A stretch of 59,414 bases of DNA from an uncultured Ruminococcus sp. (GTDB lineage Bacteria > Bacillota > Clostridia > Oscillospirales > Ruminococcaceae), in contig UQKC01000008.1 of assembly GCA_900541495.1 (NCBI GenBank), positions 1-59,414 on the forward strand, read 5' to 3'. Each line of letters opens with the position of its first letter. The stretch's first letter is position 1. Of the stretch, positions 15,946 to 24,797 are shown piece by piece. The notes under the pieces were generated by a model. That model was not told the DNA's origin, searched no databases, and worked only from the letters and a program-made list of their open reading frames with translations. The position numbers and the translations under genes are program-made.

Positions 15946-18216
15946 TCAAAAAGCAACACAGTATGTCTTTCCCTTTTCCGTTGCGAACGAAACAGCGCCG
16001 TCCTTTTCCGCAACATTGACATTATTGCCGTCGCATACGACCTTGATATTGCTGCCAACAATTGTACAAGGATTGCCGCTGAGCGAAGTTACGGAAATCT
16101 TTGTTATCCTGCCGCCTTCCCATTCAAAGTCAAGTTCAAAGCCGCCCCTCGCTCTTACGCCGCTGAGAGAACCGCTTGTCCACTCCTCGGGGAGCGCAGG
16201 GAGAATGTTTATCTCGCCGCTGTGGCTCTGAACAAGCGCTTCGACAATGCCTGCACCGCCGCCGAAGTTGCCGTCTATCTGGAACGGCGGGTGCATATCA
16301 AACATATTTATCGAGGTCGAGTTCGAGAGGAGCGCGCGGACATTTTCGCCGACCTTTTCGCCTCTGCCGAGCCTTGCCCACATATTGATTATCCACGCTC
16401 TTGACCAGCCTGTGTGACCGCCGCCGTGGGAAAGTCTGCGGTCGAGCGTTGCCGTTGCAGCCTTTGCAAGCTCAGGCGTTTTGCGGAGCGAAATCATATC
16501 GGCAGGATAGAGCGCGAAAAGCTGCGAGATATGGCGGTGTCCGGGTTCTACCTCGTCATAATCCTCTGCCCATTCCATTATCTGACCATACTTGCCTATC
16601 TCAGGCTTCGGCAGACGTGAACGAAGCTTTCGCATAGTTTCGGCATAATCCTTATCGATGCCGAGAATATCGGCACTTTCCGCAACTGCCGTGAAAAGGC
16701 TGTAAAGTATCTGACTGTCCATTGACGGACCTTGGCAGAGTGAACCCTGCTCGCCCGTCTTAGTGAGGTATGTATTCTCGGGCGAAGTCGAGGGGCTTGT
16801 CACAAGCTGACCCTTTTCGTTCTCAATGAGGTAATCCTCGAAGAATTCAGCGGCTTCTTTCAGCGTATCGTACTTATCGGCAAGAAAATCCTTATCCTGC
16901 GTAAATTTGTAGTGTTCATAGATGTGCAGACAGAGCCACGCAAGACCCATTGGCCATACCGTTGCAGGCATCCACCTGTCCTGTGGAGCTGTGTCGCCCC
17001 AGATATCGGTGTTGTGGTGGCAGACCATTCCCTTGCAGCCGTACATTTCACGGGCGGTTATACGTCCGTTCTCTCTCATTCGCTCGATGTGGTCGAAAAG
17101 CGGCGTGTGGCACTCGGGGAGATTCTGTATCTCCGCGCCCCAGTAGTTCATCTCAGTGTTGATGTTGATAGTGTATTTTCCGCCCCAGGCAGGCCACATA
17201 TCCTTGTTCCATATTCCCTGAAGATTGAGCGGAAGCGTACCCTCGCGCGAACCGCTTATCATCAGATATCGTGAGAAATTGAAATACATTTCGGCAAGCT
17301 TGTTGTCATTTCCGCCGTTTTTGAAAAGCTCAAGTCTTTTATTTGTCGGCAAAGCAGAATTTCCGCCGCTGTTGTCGCAAAGCTCAAAATTCACACGGTC
17401 ATAAAGCTTTTTATAATCGCTGATATGGCGTTCAAGAAGCGTTTTGTAAGACTTGCGCTGTGCGGTCTTGGCTTCGTTCAAAGCCGTTTTTTCGTAATTT
17501 CCCGTGCGGAATGCCGTCTGACAAGCAATAGTTATCGTTGCTTCGTCCGCACCGTTTACTCTGATCCTTGTTGCATCGGTTTCACCGATGCCGCCTACGG
17601 TTTTTATTGTTACCGCAGTTGCATAGGGTATTCCGTCCGTTACTGTGAAAAGCAAGGTCGAAGCATCGTAGGCTTCGTTCTTGTCATAGTCGTCGTCTGA
17701 GCCGTCGATGAAAGCTTCAAAGGTTATTTTCGCCTTTTCGCTTGCTGTGAAGTGGATAATCATAACATTATCGGACGCGGAAACGAAAATTTCACGGGAA
17801 AAGTTCACTCCGCCGCTTGTCCACTCGTTTTTTACGACTGCGGTGGAAATATCAAGGCTTCGCTGATAGTTTTCGGCATTTTCGCAGCCGCTTTGGAGGA
17901 TATGCAGGTCGCCCATTGGGTGATAATGGCGCTGCTGCTCGTTCCTGCCGTAAAAAGCATCCTCACAAAGCTTCTGTGCTTCGGTTATTCTGCCGTCTGC
18001 GATAAGCTTGCGAATTTTTCCGAGGTTTTCTTTCGCCTTAGGGTTGTTTCTGTAACGGAATCCGCCCGACCAAACGCTGTCCTCGTTCATTTGGATAAGC
18101 TCATCGTCCGTTCTGCCGAATATCATACCGCCGATACGACCGTTTCCAACCGGCAGAGCTTCGTCCCAGTTTGCGGCAGGTTCTTTATACCATAATAATT
18201 CAGAAAAGTTCTTCAT
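15946..18216 (-). CDS. GH95 alpha-L-fucosidase / alpha-L-galactosidase
   Basis: The 756-residue protein is a full-length GH95 enzyme that removes alpha-1,2-linked L-fucose or L-galactose by an inverting mechanism. It starts with the family N-terminal domain (LWYKEPAANWDEALPVGNGRIGGMIFG read in two pieces, QMNEDSVWSGG). In the (alpha/alpha)6 barrel the motif NINTEMNYW gives Asn351 and Asn353, SPENTY gives Glu480 (general acid), and QIDGNFGG gives Asp648. It lacks a signal peptide, so the enzyme works on imported oligosaccharides. It lies just downstream of the large transporter operon but has its own promoter and is separated from it by a terminator. Confidence 0.92.
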   Translation of the reverse strand: MKNFSELLWYKEPAANWDEALPVGNGRIGGMIFGRTDDELIQMNEDSVWSGGFRYRNNPKAKENLGKIRKLIADGRITEAQKLCEDAFYGRNEQQRHYHPMGDLHILQSGCENAENYQRSLDISTAVVKNEWTSGGVNFSREIFVSASDNVMIIHFTASEKAKITFEAFIDGSDDDYDKNEAYDASTLLFTVTDGIPYATAVTIKTVGGIGETDATRIRVNGADEATITIACQTAFRTGNYEKTALNEAKTAQRKSYKTLLERHISDYKKLYDRVNFELCDNSGGNSALPTNKRLELFKNGGNDNKLAEMYFNFSRYLMISGSREGTLPLNLQGIWNKDMWPAWGGKYTININTEMNYWGAEIQNLPECHTPLFDHIERMRENGRITAREMYGCKGMVCHHNTDIWGDTAPQDRWMPATVWPMGLAWLCLHIYEHYKFTQDKDFLADKYDTLKEAAEFFEDYLIENEKGQLVTSPSTSPENTYLTKTGEQGSLCQGPSMDSQILYSLFTAVAESADILGIDKDYAETMRKLRSRLPKPEIGKYGQIMEWAEDYDEVEPGHRHISQLFALYPADMISLRKTPELAKAATATLDRRLSHGGGHTGWSRAWIINMWARLGRGEKVGENVRALLSNSTSINMFDMHPPFQIDGNFGGGAGIVEALVQSHSGEINILPALPEEWTSGSLSGVRARGGFELDFEWEGGRITKISVTSLSGNPCTIVGSNIKVVCDGNNVNVAEKDGAVSFATEKGKTYCVAF

Positions 18217-18262
18217 AATATCCTCCGATGTGTCCCGAGCAAGACGGGGTTATTTTAATCAA

Positions 18263-18291
18263 ATTATAACATACTTTCCACAAAAAAACAA
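18263..18291 (-). promoter_or_regulatory. Probable promoter of the GH95 gene
   Basis: Minus strand TTGTTT (18286-18291), a 17-base spacer and TATAAT (18263-18268). The -35 box is weak, which suggests an activator or low basal expression. CGGAGG precedes the ATG. Confidence 0.6.
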
Positions 18292-18322
18292 GCTTCACCG
18301 CTTTGATTTTTGTACAAATACA

Positions 18323-18353
18323 AAACCGCCCTCGGAAAACCCGAGAGCGGTTT
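18323..18353 (-). terminator. Terminator of the carbohydrate-transport operon
   Basis: Minus strand AAACCGCTCTCGG, a short loop and CCGAGGGCGGTTT followed by TGTATTT. It lies 17 bases after the stop of the last permease gene. Confidence 0.8.
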
Positions 18354-18370
18354 GAATTGCTTTTGGTAAA

Positions 18371-19432
18371 TTACATACCTGTAAGACCTGAACGTGCAAT
18401 ACCTTCTGTGAAGTTTTTCTGCAAGCAGATATAGAGGATAAGCATTGGCAGGATAGAGATAAGGCATCCTGCTTCCATCCATACGATAAGCTCACGGACA
18501 TTCGGTGTTTCGTTGCCGAAGATAAGTCTTGTGAGGTTTGCATCGAGGTTCTTAAGCATAAGTGCGATTGTCTTGTTGTCTGTGAAGAACGATGTGGAAA
18601 CATAGTAATCGTTCCAGTACCAAACAACTGAAAGGAGGAATACTGTAAGGAATGTAGAGCCTGCGTTAGGTACCATTACCTGAACGAAGGTTCTGAAAGG
18701 CGAGCAGCCGTCGAGGTATGCTGCGTCTTCGAGTTCCTTAGGAAGTCCTCTGAACGACTGTCTGAACAGGAATATGAAAAGACCTGCACGGATACCGTTC
18801 GCTGTGAGTGCGGGGAAATACATTGTAACGCCGCTGTTGATGAAGTTGATGTAGTTTCCTGTGATCGCATGATAAATTCCGAGTGGGTTAAAGTAACGGA
18901 AGAACATATACTGCGGAATAAGAATGATCTGTGAAGGCACAAGGATCATAAGTATTACGATGAAGAAGAGTATGTTCTTGCCCTTGAACTTGAATCGTGC
19001 GAAGCCGTAGCCCGTAAGTGCGCAGGTGAGGACCTGAAGTATCGAACAGCCGATGTTCAATACGAGCGTATTAACGAGCGTATTTCCGAAGTCCATTGCC
19101 TTTGCGGCATCGACGATGTTGGAAATGATATAGTGCTTCGGGATCCACATGATCGTCGGGTCGTTCATTTCCGCACGGGGACGGAATGCTGCGGAAATCA
19201 TGAAGAGAAGCGGATAGATGATGATGAAGCAAAGACCGAATACGATAAGTCCTCTTGCGATAGGCCATACTGCATCAAAAACTCTTTTTCTCTTTAAATA
19301 TTTCTGTTCCTCGGGCGAAAGGGATTCAAGACGCTTTTTGAAGCGTTCCCTTTTCTCCTTTCTGGACATTTTAGGTTCTTTGATTGTTCTCTGCTCGGAC
19401 GATCCGCCGGAGCGTTTTGCTAAACTTGCCAA
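18371..19432 (-). CDS. Carbohydrate ABC transporter permease, MalG type (second pair)
   Basis: The 353-residue protein is a CUT1-family inner-membrane permease. It has a charged N-terminal extension of about 75 residues (RKEKRERFKKRLESLSPEEQ and similar), then six membrane segments. The cytoplasmic EAA loop reads RGLPKELEDAAYLDGCSPFRTF and contacts the ATPase. The start is TTG 19432, with GGAGGCGG eight bases upstream. It pairs with the MalF-type permease that ends 13 bases upstream, and is the last gene of an eight-gene operon. No ATPase is encoded in the operon, so a shared MsmX-like ATPase is presumably used. Confidence 0.9.
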   Translation of the reverse strand: MASLAKRSGGSSEQRTIKEPKMSRKEKRERFKKRLESLSPEEQKYLKRKRVFDAVWPIARGLIVFGLCFIIIYPLLFMISAAFRPRAEMNDPTIMWIPKHYIISNIVDAAKAMDFGNTLVNTLVLNIGCSILQVLTCALTGYGFARFKFKGKNILFFIVILMILVPSQIILIPQYMFFRYFNPLGIYHAITGNYINFINSGVTMYFPALTANGIRAGLFIFLFRQSFRGLPKELEDAAYLDGCSPFRTFVQVMVPNAGSTFLTVFLLSVVWYWNDYYVSTSFFTDNKTIALMLKNLDANLTRLIFGNETPNVRELIVWMEAGCLISILPMLILYICLQKNFTEGIARSGLTGM

Positions 19433-19445
19433 TTATTCCGCCTCC

Positions 19446-20342
19446 TTAATCATCGTACCAAACGAGCTTATTCATGATTGCGAAGATGATTCCGAGAGCA
19501 ATAAGAATTATTCCGAAATAGCTCCACGCCATTGATGCCGAGTAACCGTACTGCCAGTCACGCTGTACTTCGAGCACACGCGACATAACTTCGTTGGTCG
19601 GGTCGGTGAAGGAGTCGATAACGGTATAAACGATATTTACAAGGATCATCGGGGAAACGTAGGGAAGAGTGATCTTCCAGAAGAATTCCCAAGCTGTTGC
19701 GCCTTCGATAGCGGCTGCTTCCTTAGCGGAAGTCGGGATACCCTGAAGTGCTGAGAGGAAGATAATGATCTGGATACCGCACTTCCAAACGAGGTTGAGG
19801 ATATCAGATGTTACCGTTGTCAGCATTTCGGTGAATTTCGTACCGAAGCCGTAGATTCCGACAAATTCGAGGAGCTGGTCGACCATGTCTGCCTCGAACA
19901 TTGTGGAGAACTGTTCAGCGCTGTTGTTTCCGTTTGTGTTAAGGTCGCCTGTGATGATAGCATATACAGGGCCTGTTGCGATGATAACCGGGAGGAAGAA
20001 TACTGCTCTTGCGAAGCCTCTGCCTCTGAACTTCTGGTTTATGATGATCGCAACGAACATCGAGAATACAACGATGATAGGAAGGTTGAGCGCCATATCC
20101 TTCAAAGCGCTTACAAGATACTGTCTGAACGTTGGGTCGGTCATGAACGCTCTCTTGTAGTTTGCGATGCCCACCCAGCTTCTTGCGAGATAGCCTGTTT
20201 CCGGGCTGACGTCATTGAATGAATAGAAGAACGATTTGCATACGGGTATGATGAAGAACATCAGAGCGCCGATAAACCAAAGAGCGATAAATCCGTAGCC
20301 GTAAAGCCCTTTCTTCTTTTCATAGGATAGTCTGTGTTTCAT
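19446..20342 (-). CDS. Carbohydrate ABC transporter permease, MalF type (second pair)
   Basis: The 298-residue permease has six predicted membrane segments and the EAA-loop sequence GIPTSAKEAAAIEGATAWEF. A large extracytoplasmic insertion (about residues 125-165, NTNGNNSAEQFSTMFEADMV) lies after the second segment. It starts one base after the DUF5696 stop codon, which points to translational coupling. It forms the second permease pair of the operon with the next gene. Its substrate is unknown. Confidence 0.9.
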   Translation of the reverse strand: MKHRLSYEKKKGLYGYGFIALWFIGALMFFIIPVCKSFFYSFNDVSPETGYLARSWVGIANYKRAFMTDPTFRQYLVSALKDMALNLPIIVVFSMFVAIIINQKFRGRGFARAVFFLPVIIATGPVYAIITGDLNTNGNNSAEQFSTMFEADMVDQLLEFVGIYGFGTKFTEMLTTVTSDILNLVWKCGIQIIIFLSALQGIPTSAKEAAAIEGATAWEFFWKITLPYVSPMILVNIVYTVIDSFTDPTNEVMSRVLEVQRDWQYGYSASMAWSYFGIILIALGIIFAIMNKLVWYDD

Positions 20343-20343
20343 T

Positions 20344-22626
20344 TTATCCTATGACCTCCTTCCCGATGTAATCGTACAGACTGTAAGTGGTGCTGCCCTT
20401 GGTAACAGTCTTGTCTGTATAGTTTACTGTGATCTTAGTACCGTTTGAATAGGTAGTTTCGGTGTTTCCGTTTGCAAGCACATCGTAGCCTGTGATAGTT
20501 TCCGAAGAAACATCGGAAAGTATCTCCTTAACGAACTTATAAACGCTTGCAGCATCTTCTTTCCAGTAATCAGCGTCTGCGTAGTAGTAAGCGTCGTAGC
20601 GTGTATCCTTGAGCTCGTTAGCTTCTTCAGCCATAAGGTCGAAGTTGAGCGAGCTGCCTGCCGCAACTGCGGAGAGGATAACTTCGCCGATCTCAGCCTG
20701 ACCGTTTACAGCAGGTGTTGAGTAAGACTTGATGCCGTGCATAACGATCTGATAGAGCGGTATCTCAGCATCGAAAACGTCAAACTTGCTGGAATTGAGC
20801 GGAACATCGGTGATCCTGTCAACATAGGGAAGAACATAAGCATTTGCGCCGTCTGCGAGGACTGAACCGACCTGATCGTTGAGCTTCTGATAACCCTCCT
20901 GAACCATGGTCTTCATCATTTCTCTTGACGTAGCCTTTCTGCCGTAGTCGCCGTAGATAACTGTCGAAGCAGTTCCGACTGCGATATTGTCAAGGCCGTA
21001 TTTGCTGTAGCTCTTTGCAAGGTTGTCGAACATCTTTGTGTAAGCCTCGGGAGCGAGGAGCGACATTGCCTTGTAGAATTTGTTTTCGATTCCGTAAGCA
21101 GGGTCATAAGTGAACTGCTTGGAATAAGCGTTTGAAACTCTGATAGCCGTATCGGTTATCGTCCAGTATCCGTTGCCCGTCTTGAACGTGAGGTTCTGAA
21201 CATTCGGATAAATGCTGATGTTGTTGCTTTCAGCGAAGCTCAGAAGGCTGTTGAAATCGGACTTGCCGCCGAGCTTTGAAGCAGGCTTTGCTTTATCCGA
21301 AACCTTTTCCTTGATATCGGCTGTCGTCCACTCGTTGTATGTAGCAACGATATTGTCTGCGCCGTCAGCGGAAAGCTCAGAAAGGATATCCTTAGCCTGA
21401 TCGAACGTTGTAGCTGCATGCTGCATTGTTACGGGGAAGCCGAGGACGGATTCCTTTTTAAGAACTGCGCCGTAAAGGTCAACATAGAGCGGAACGTCAT
21501 TAACGGAGTCGGAAACCGTTACGCCGTAGACGCCTGTGAGGTAATCTCTGTACTTCTCTGCGATGTCAACGTAATCGACCTCGCTCTTGTCAGTCTTTGA
21601 AACGGGGTAGTAGCGAACTTCGAGTTCGGGAACGAGGATACCTCTCTTCTCGAATACCTTGAGCGGGCTGTCATTGCTTGCGCCCATCTGATATTCGTCG
21701 CTTGTTCTTATCTCGAAATCAAAGTAGCAGCTGTTGAAATCGGTCTTGTTCTGACCGGAAACGTAAGCATTGATAGTAGCGGCTGTATCGCCCTTGTCGG
21801 CAACGACCATCATACCGCTGTTGCCCTTGACGATACCGTACATCGGGAGGTAGACCTGCTGTGTTACTGCGGGAGCAGTCTGCTGAACGGCTGTGATATC
21901 TCTGCCGTAGACCTTGCCCGAGTAGGTTTTAAGACCTGTTTTGCCGTTGTTGAAGTTGATGAGTGCGCCGCTGCCGTCAGGGATAACGAAGTATCCGTTC
22001 TCATCGGTAGTTGCAGCTCCGAAGGTCGTCATAAACGAGAGCTTCGTTGTGAGCTTGTCGCCGTCCTCCTCGGTGATCTCGGAGGTGTCAACATTGAGCT
22101 TCAGATAATCATCTTCAAGAGTATAGGTAACGGGGACTTTGATCTTTGCGGAATTGAAGGTGTATGTGATCTTTATTCCGCTGTTTGATGTAGTTACCTT
22201 AGCCTTGCCCTTTACCTTGCTGTTTGCAGTCGTAGTTTTACGCTTTGAAGGTTCGCCGTATGTAAGCACCATACCTGCTTTAAGCTCCTGTATCTGAGCC
22301 TTTTTACCCGATGAACCGTCGGCGTTAATGGGGTTTGACCACCAGATCTCACCTGTGTTCTTGTCAACGAGTGCAAGAGTTACCTCTTTTTTGTTGACAT
22401 AGAGTGCAAGCTTGTCGTTTTCGGTAACAAGCTCGGCAGCTGCGAGAGCCTCTTCCTCTGTACGGGGGACATAGTCCTCGTCAGCGGGAGCTTCCTCTGC
22501 ATCAGCCTCCTCTGTTTCAGCGGCGTCTGTTCCCTCATCGTCCGAGAAAGCAGGTATCGTGAACATTGAAGTCATCATTGCGGCGCAGCAAACGCAGGCA
22601 AGTATCTTCTTTATATTGATTCGCAT
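20344..22626 (-). CDS. Secreted DUF5696 protein, putative TIM-barrel glycosidase
   Basis: The 760-residue protein has a signal peptide (KKILACVCCAAMM ... IPAFS), a Glu/Ala-rich linker (about 30-60), a beta-rich N-terminal domain (about 70-340), and a region beginning VPLYVDLYGAVLKKES (about 370-680) whose order resembles a TIM-barrel hydrolase. The end has the NGTKITVNYTDKTV type of beta domain often found behind glycosidase barrels. The family is listed as DUF5696 and occurs beside sugar ABC transporters in Firmicutes. A glycosidase role is inference; the family has no assigned activity that I know of. It is encoded between the YIP1 gene and the second permease pair. Confidence 0.8.
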   Translation of the reverse strand: MRINIKKILACVCCAAMMTSMFTIPAFSDDEGTDAAETEEADAEEAPADEDYVPRTEEEALAAAELVTENDKLALYVNKKEVTLALVDKNTGEIWWSNPINADGSSGKKAQIQELKAGMVLTYGEPSKRKTTTANSKVKGKAKVTTSNSGIKITYTFNSAKIKVPVTYTLEDDYLKLNVDTSEITEEDGDKLTTKLSFMTTFGAATTDENGYFVIPDGSGALINFNNGKTGLKTYSGKVYGRDITAVQQTAPAVTQQVYLPMYGIVKGNSGMMVVADKGDTAATINAYVSGQNKTDFNSCYFDFEIRTSDEYQMGASNDSPLKVFEKRGILVPELEVRYYPVSKTDKSEVDYVDIAEKYRDYLTGVYGVTVSDSVNDVPLYVDLYGAVLKKESVLGFPVTMQHAATTFDQAKDILSELSADGADNIVATYNEWTTADIKEKVSDKAKPASKLGGKSDFNSLLSFAESNNISIYPNVQNLTFKTGNGYWTITDTAIRVSNAYSKQFTYDPAYGIENKFYKAMSLLAPEAYTKMFDNLAKSYSKYGLDNIAVGTASTVIYGDYGRKATSREMMKTMVQEGYQKLNDQVGSVLADGANAYVLPYVDRITDVPLNSSKFDVFDAEIPLYQIVMHGIKSYSTPAVNGQAEIGEVILSAVAAGSSLNFDLMAEEANELKDTRYDAYYYADADYWKEDAASVYKFVKEILSDVSSETITGYDVLANGNTETTYSNGTKITVNYTDKTVTKGSTTYSLYDYIGKEVIG

Positions 22627-22654
22627 TTATTTCACCACTTTTCGATTTAAAATA

Positions 22655-23284
22655 CTATACACGGAAACGATACGAAAGCTCCGTATAGATAGACAGAACG
22701 AAGATTATTACCTGCTGGAACAGCGTAAGAACGAGAACGAGCAGGAACAGGATCGCTATCATCGCGACGATCGTCAGCAATATCAGTGCGATCGTCTTTC
22801 CGAACGAGAACTGGTGGACGGCTTTCATCGCTGAGATGACAAGCACGAACGACCAGCAGAATCCCACTATCTCAAAGAGCTGGATAAAGATGTATTCGTC
22901 CTTGATAAGAACGTGGGAAAGAAGTGTTCCGATGAGGTAACCCGATATATACGGCACTAATGCGTAGGCGCTGTATATAAAGATCTTTTTCATTGTGCCC
23001 TCTCCGGTGAAGAGTGTACACATTGCCCAGTTGGCAACTACCCAAACCAGGAATAGTATAAGGCTTCGGAAGATATACGGGACTATATTGAATATCTTAT
23101 CGTAACTGGAATAATACTGGAAACCGTAAAGTCTGCTGTATGCGACCTGCTGGAAAAAGAGGAGGAAAACGATGACCCAAGCGATCTTCATAGAACCTTT
23201 TTTCTTCCAGCGAAGGTCTTCAAAGCCTTCAAACGGATGCATTATAACGTGTCTGACGAACTGACCTTCTGTTAAATCGAGCAT
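22655..23284 (-). CDS. YIP1-family membrane protein
   Basis: About 209 residues with a short soluble N-terminus (TEGQFVRHVIMHPFEGFEDL) and five hydrophobic segments, matching the YIP1 domain family. In eukaryotes YIP1 proteins act in membrane traffic, but the role in bacteria is unknown. The frame can begin at GTG 23293, yet ATG 23284 lies one base after the stop codon of the upstream gene and is the more likely start. Its place inside the transporter operon suggests a partner of the permeases or of the NHL/TPR protein. Confidence 0.8.
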   Translation of the reverse strand: MLDLTEGQFVRHVIMHPFEGFEDLRWKKKGSMKIAWVIVFLLFFQQVAYSRLYGFQYYSSYDKIFNIVPYIFRSLILFLVWVVANWAMCTLFTGEGTMKKIFIYSAYALVPYISGYLIGTLLSHVLIKDEYIFIQLFEIVGFCWSFVLVISAMKAVHQFSFGKTIALILLTIVAMIAILFLLVLVLTLFQQVIIFVLSIYTELSYRFRV

Positions 23285-23285
23285 T

Positions 23286-24773
23286 TTATGCACCGCCCTT
23301 TCCGCTTGAATTCTGCTTTTTCTTCTTTAAGATCTTCTTCGTTACCGCCCAAGCAACGATGACAACGATGATAACAATGACTATCAGCGTGAAGTTCTGC
23401 TTGAGCCACTGGTCACGATAGCCTTCAAACGCCTTGTTGTAGCGGTTTCTGCTGATCGAGATCTTGAAGTATTTCATTGCTTCTTTGTATTCGCCTTTGT
23501 TGAAAAGAGCGTTTCCGATACCGATGTAAGCACGGCGGTAGTTTCCGTCATACTTGAGTACAGCCTTCCAAGGTTCGTATGATTCATCATATTTACCCTC
23601 GTTGTAAAGGTTGGAAGCCTCTGTAACGATCTCACCGAATGCTGTTCTCGTGAATACTGTGATAGAGTTCTTACGGGAATCGAGAACATAGATGTGATTA
23701 TCGTGGCTCTCGATAGCAGAAGCCGAACGGAATGTACCGAGCTGTTCGCCCGAGCCGCCCATTATGAAGAGAAGCCAAGCTTCCTTGTCATACTGGAAGA
23801 TACGTCCGTGCTGGAAGTCGAGAATATTGAGCTCGCCGTTAGGTCCGATGTCGATATCGGTGAGGCTTGAGTTTTTTGCGTAAATTGAGTAGTAGGTCGG
23901 GGCTTTATCACCGAACTGGAACTCGTTGTCGATTCCGAGGGAGTCGAGAATGTTGTTGCCCTCAGGATTGAGCTTCTTAACGAGGTCTGTTGTTGTTTCG
24001 GTGGACTCTGTTACAGTATAGATGAAGCCCTTTTCATCTATATCGAAGTTTGTGAAGCCGATAGGAGTTGACTTGGCTGTTCTTGCTCTCTGTTCCTCGG
24101 TAGAAATGAGGTTCCAGAATGCGTTTGCAAGAACCTCGGCAGTCTGTTCAACTCGGTTTGCACCGTAGAATCCGAGGAATTTGCCTTCCTTGTCGAACAT
24201 TACCGCACCCTTTGTTACGGATTTAACGACAACGTAGACATTTTCAGCCTTATCGACGATGACTTTGCTCGGATTATATGTAAGGTCTGTTCCGTAAAGC
24301 TCGGAATCAGGCTTGCCGAACACTCTGTCGACGTTTCCGTTCACATCGCACTTGATAACGCGCTCATTTTCGTTATCTGCGATATAAACATACTCTGTGT
24401 ACGGGTCAACATAAACGCCCGTAGGCTTTTTGAGCTTTGTTTCTTCACCGTTGTAGGTGAAGCTCTCCATTACTCTTACGAGCTTGAAGTTAAGGTCGGT
24501 AACAACTATTCTGTTGTTTCCCCTGTCAGCTATATACATAAGATCATCGTGCGAAACGAAGAGGTCGGCAGGCTCGCTCAGAGCGCCGCAGCCGATATCG
24601 TCGCCGCTTACGAAGTAATCCGCGGTGTATCCTACCTGTGAGGATATCGGATCGCCCCATCTGTCATAGCTGTAAGGGTTATATGCTTCGGAGGCGGAAA
24701 CGTTGACCGCAAGAGCGGAAACCGTCATCACTGCCGCCGAAAGACATGAGATAAGCTTTTTCAAGCTTGACAT
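23286..24773 (-). CDS. Membrane-anchored NHL beta-propeller protein with TPR
   Basis: The 495-residue protein starts with a signal peptide (LKKLISCLSAAVMTVSALAVNVSA), followed by a six-bladed NHL-type propeller (about 50-390; blades such as PADLFVSHDDLMYIADRGNNRIVV, here cited in part, and KPTGVYVDPYTEYVYIADNENER). After it come two tetratricopeptide-like helix pairs (YDESYEPWKAVLKYDGNY and GEYKEAMKYFKISISRNRY), a single membrane segment (FTLIVIVIIVVIVAWAV) and a Lys-rich tail. It would sit outside the cell, held by the C-terminal helix. Its function is unknown. It is encoded between the first permease pair and YIP1. Confidence 0.82.
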   Translation of the reverse strand: MSSLKKLISCLSAAVMTVSALAVNVSASEAYNPYSYDRWGDPISSQVGYTADYFVSGDDIGCGALSEPADLFVSHDDLMYIADRGNNRIVVTDLNFKLVRVMESFTYNGEETKLKKPTGVYVDPYTEYVYIADNENERVIKCDVNGNVDRVFGKPDSELYGTDLTYNPSKVIVDKAENVYVVVKSVTKGAVMFDKEGKFLGFYGANRVEQTAEVLANAFWNLISTEEQRARTAKSTPIGFTNFDIDEKGFIYTVTESTETTTDLVKKLNPEGNNILDSLGIDNEFQFGDKAPTYYSIYAKNSSLTDIDIGPNGELNILDFQHGRIFQYDKEAWLLFIMGGSGEQLGTFRSASAIESHDNHIYVLDSRKNSITVFTRTAFGEIVTEASNLYNEGKYDESYEPWKAVLKYDGNYRRAYIGIGNALFNKGEYKEAMKYFKISISRNRYNKAFEGYRDQWLKQNFTLIVIVIIVVIVAWAVTKKILKKKKQNSSGKGGA

Positions 24774-24797
24774 ATTATCACCCTTTCCATATTTCTT

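Noticed and set aside
18371..20342. Second permease pair as a recent duplicate of the first (24798-26753)
   Set aside because: The EAA loops, N-terminal extensions and lengths differ clearly, so the two pairs are old, separate lineages rather than a fresh tandem copy.
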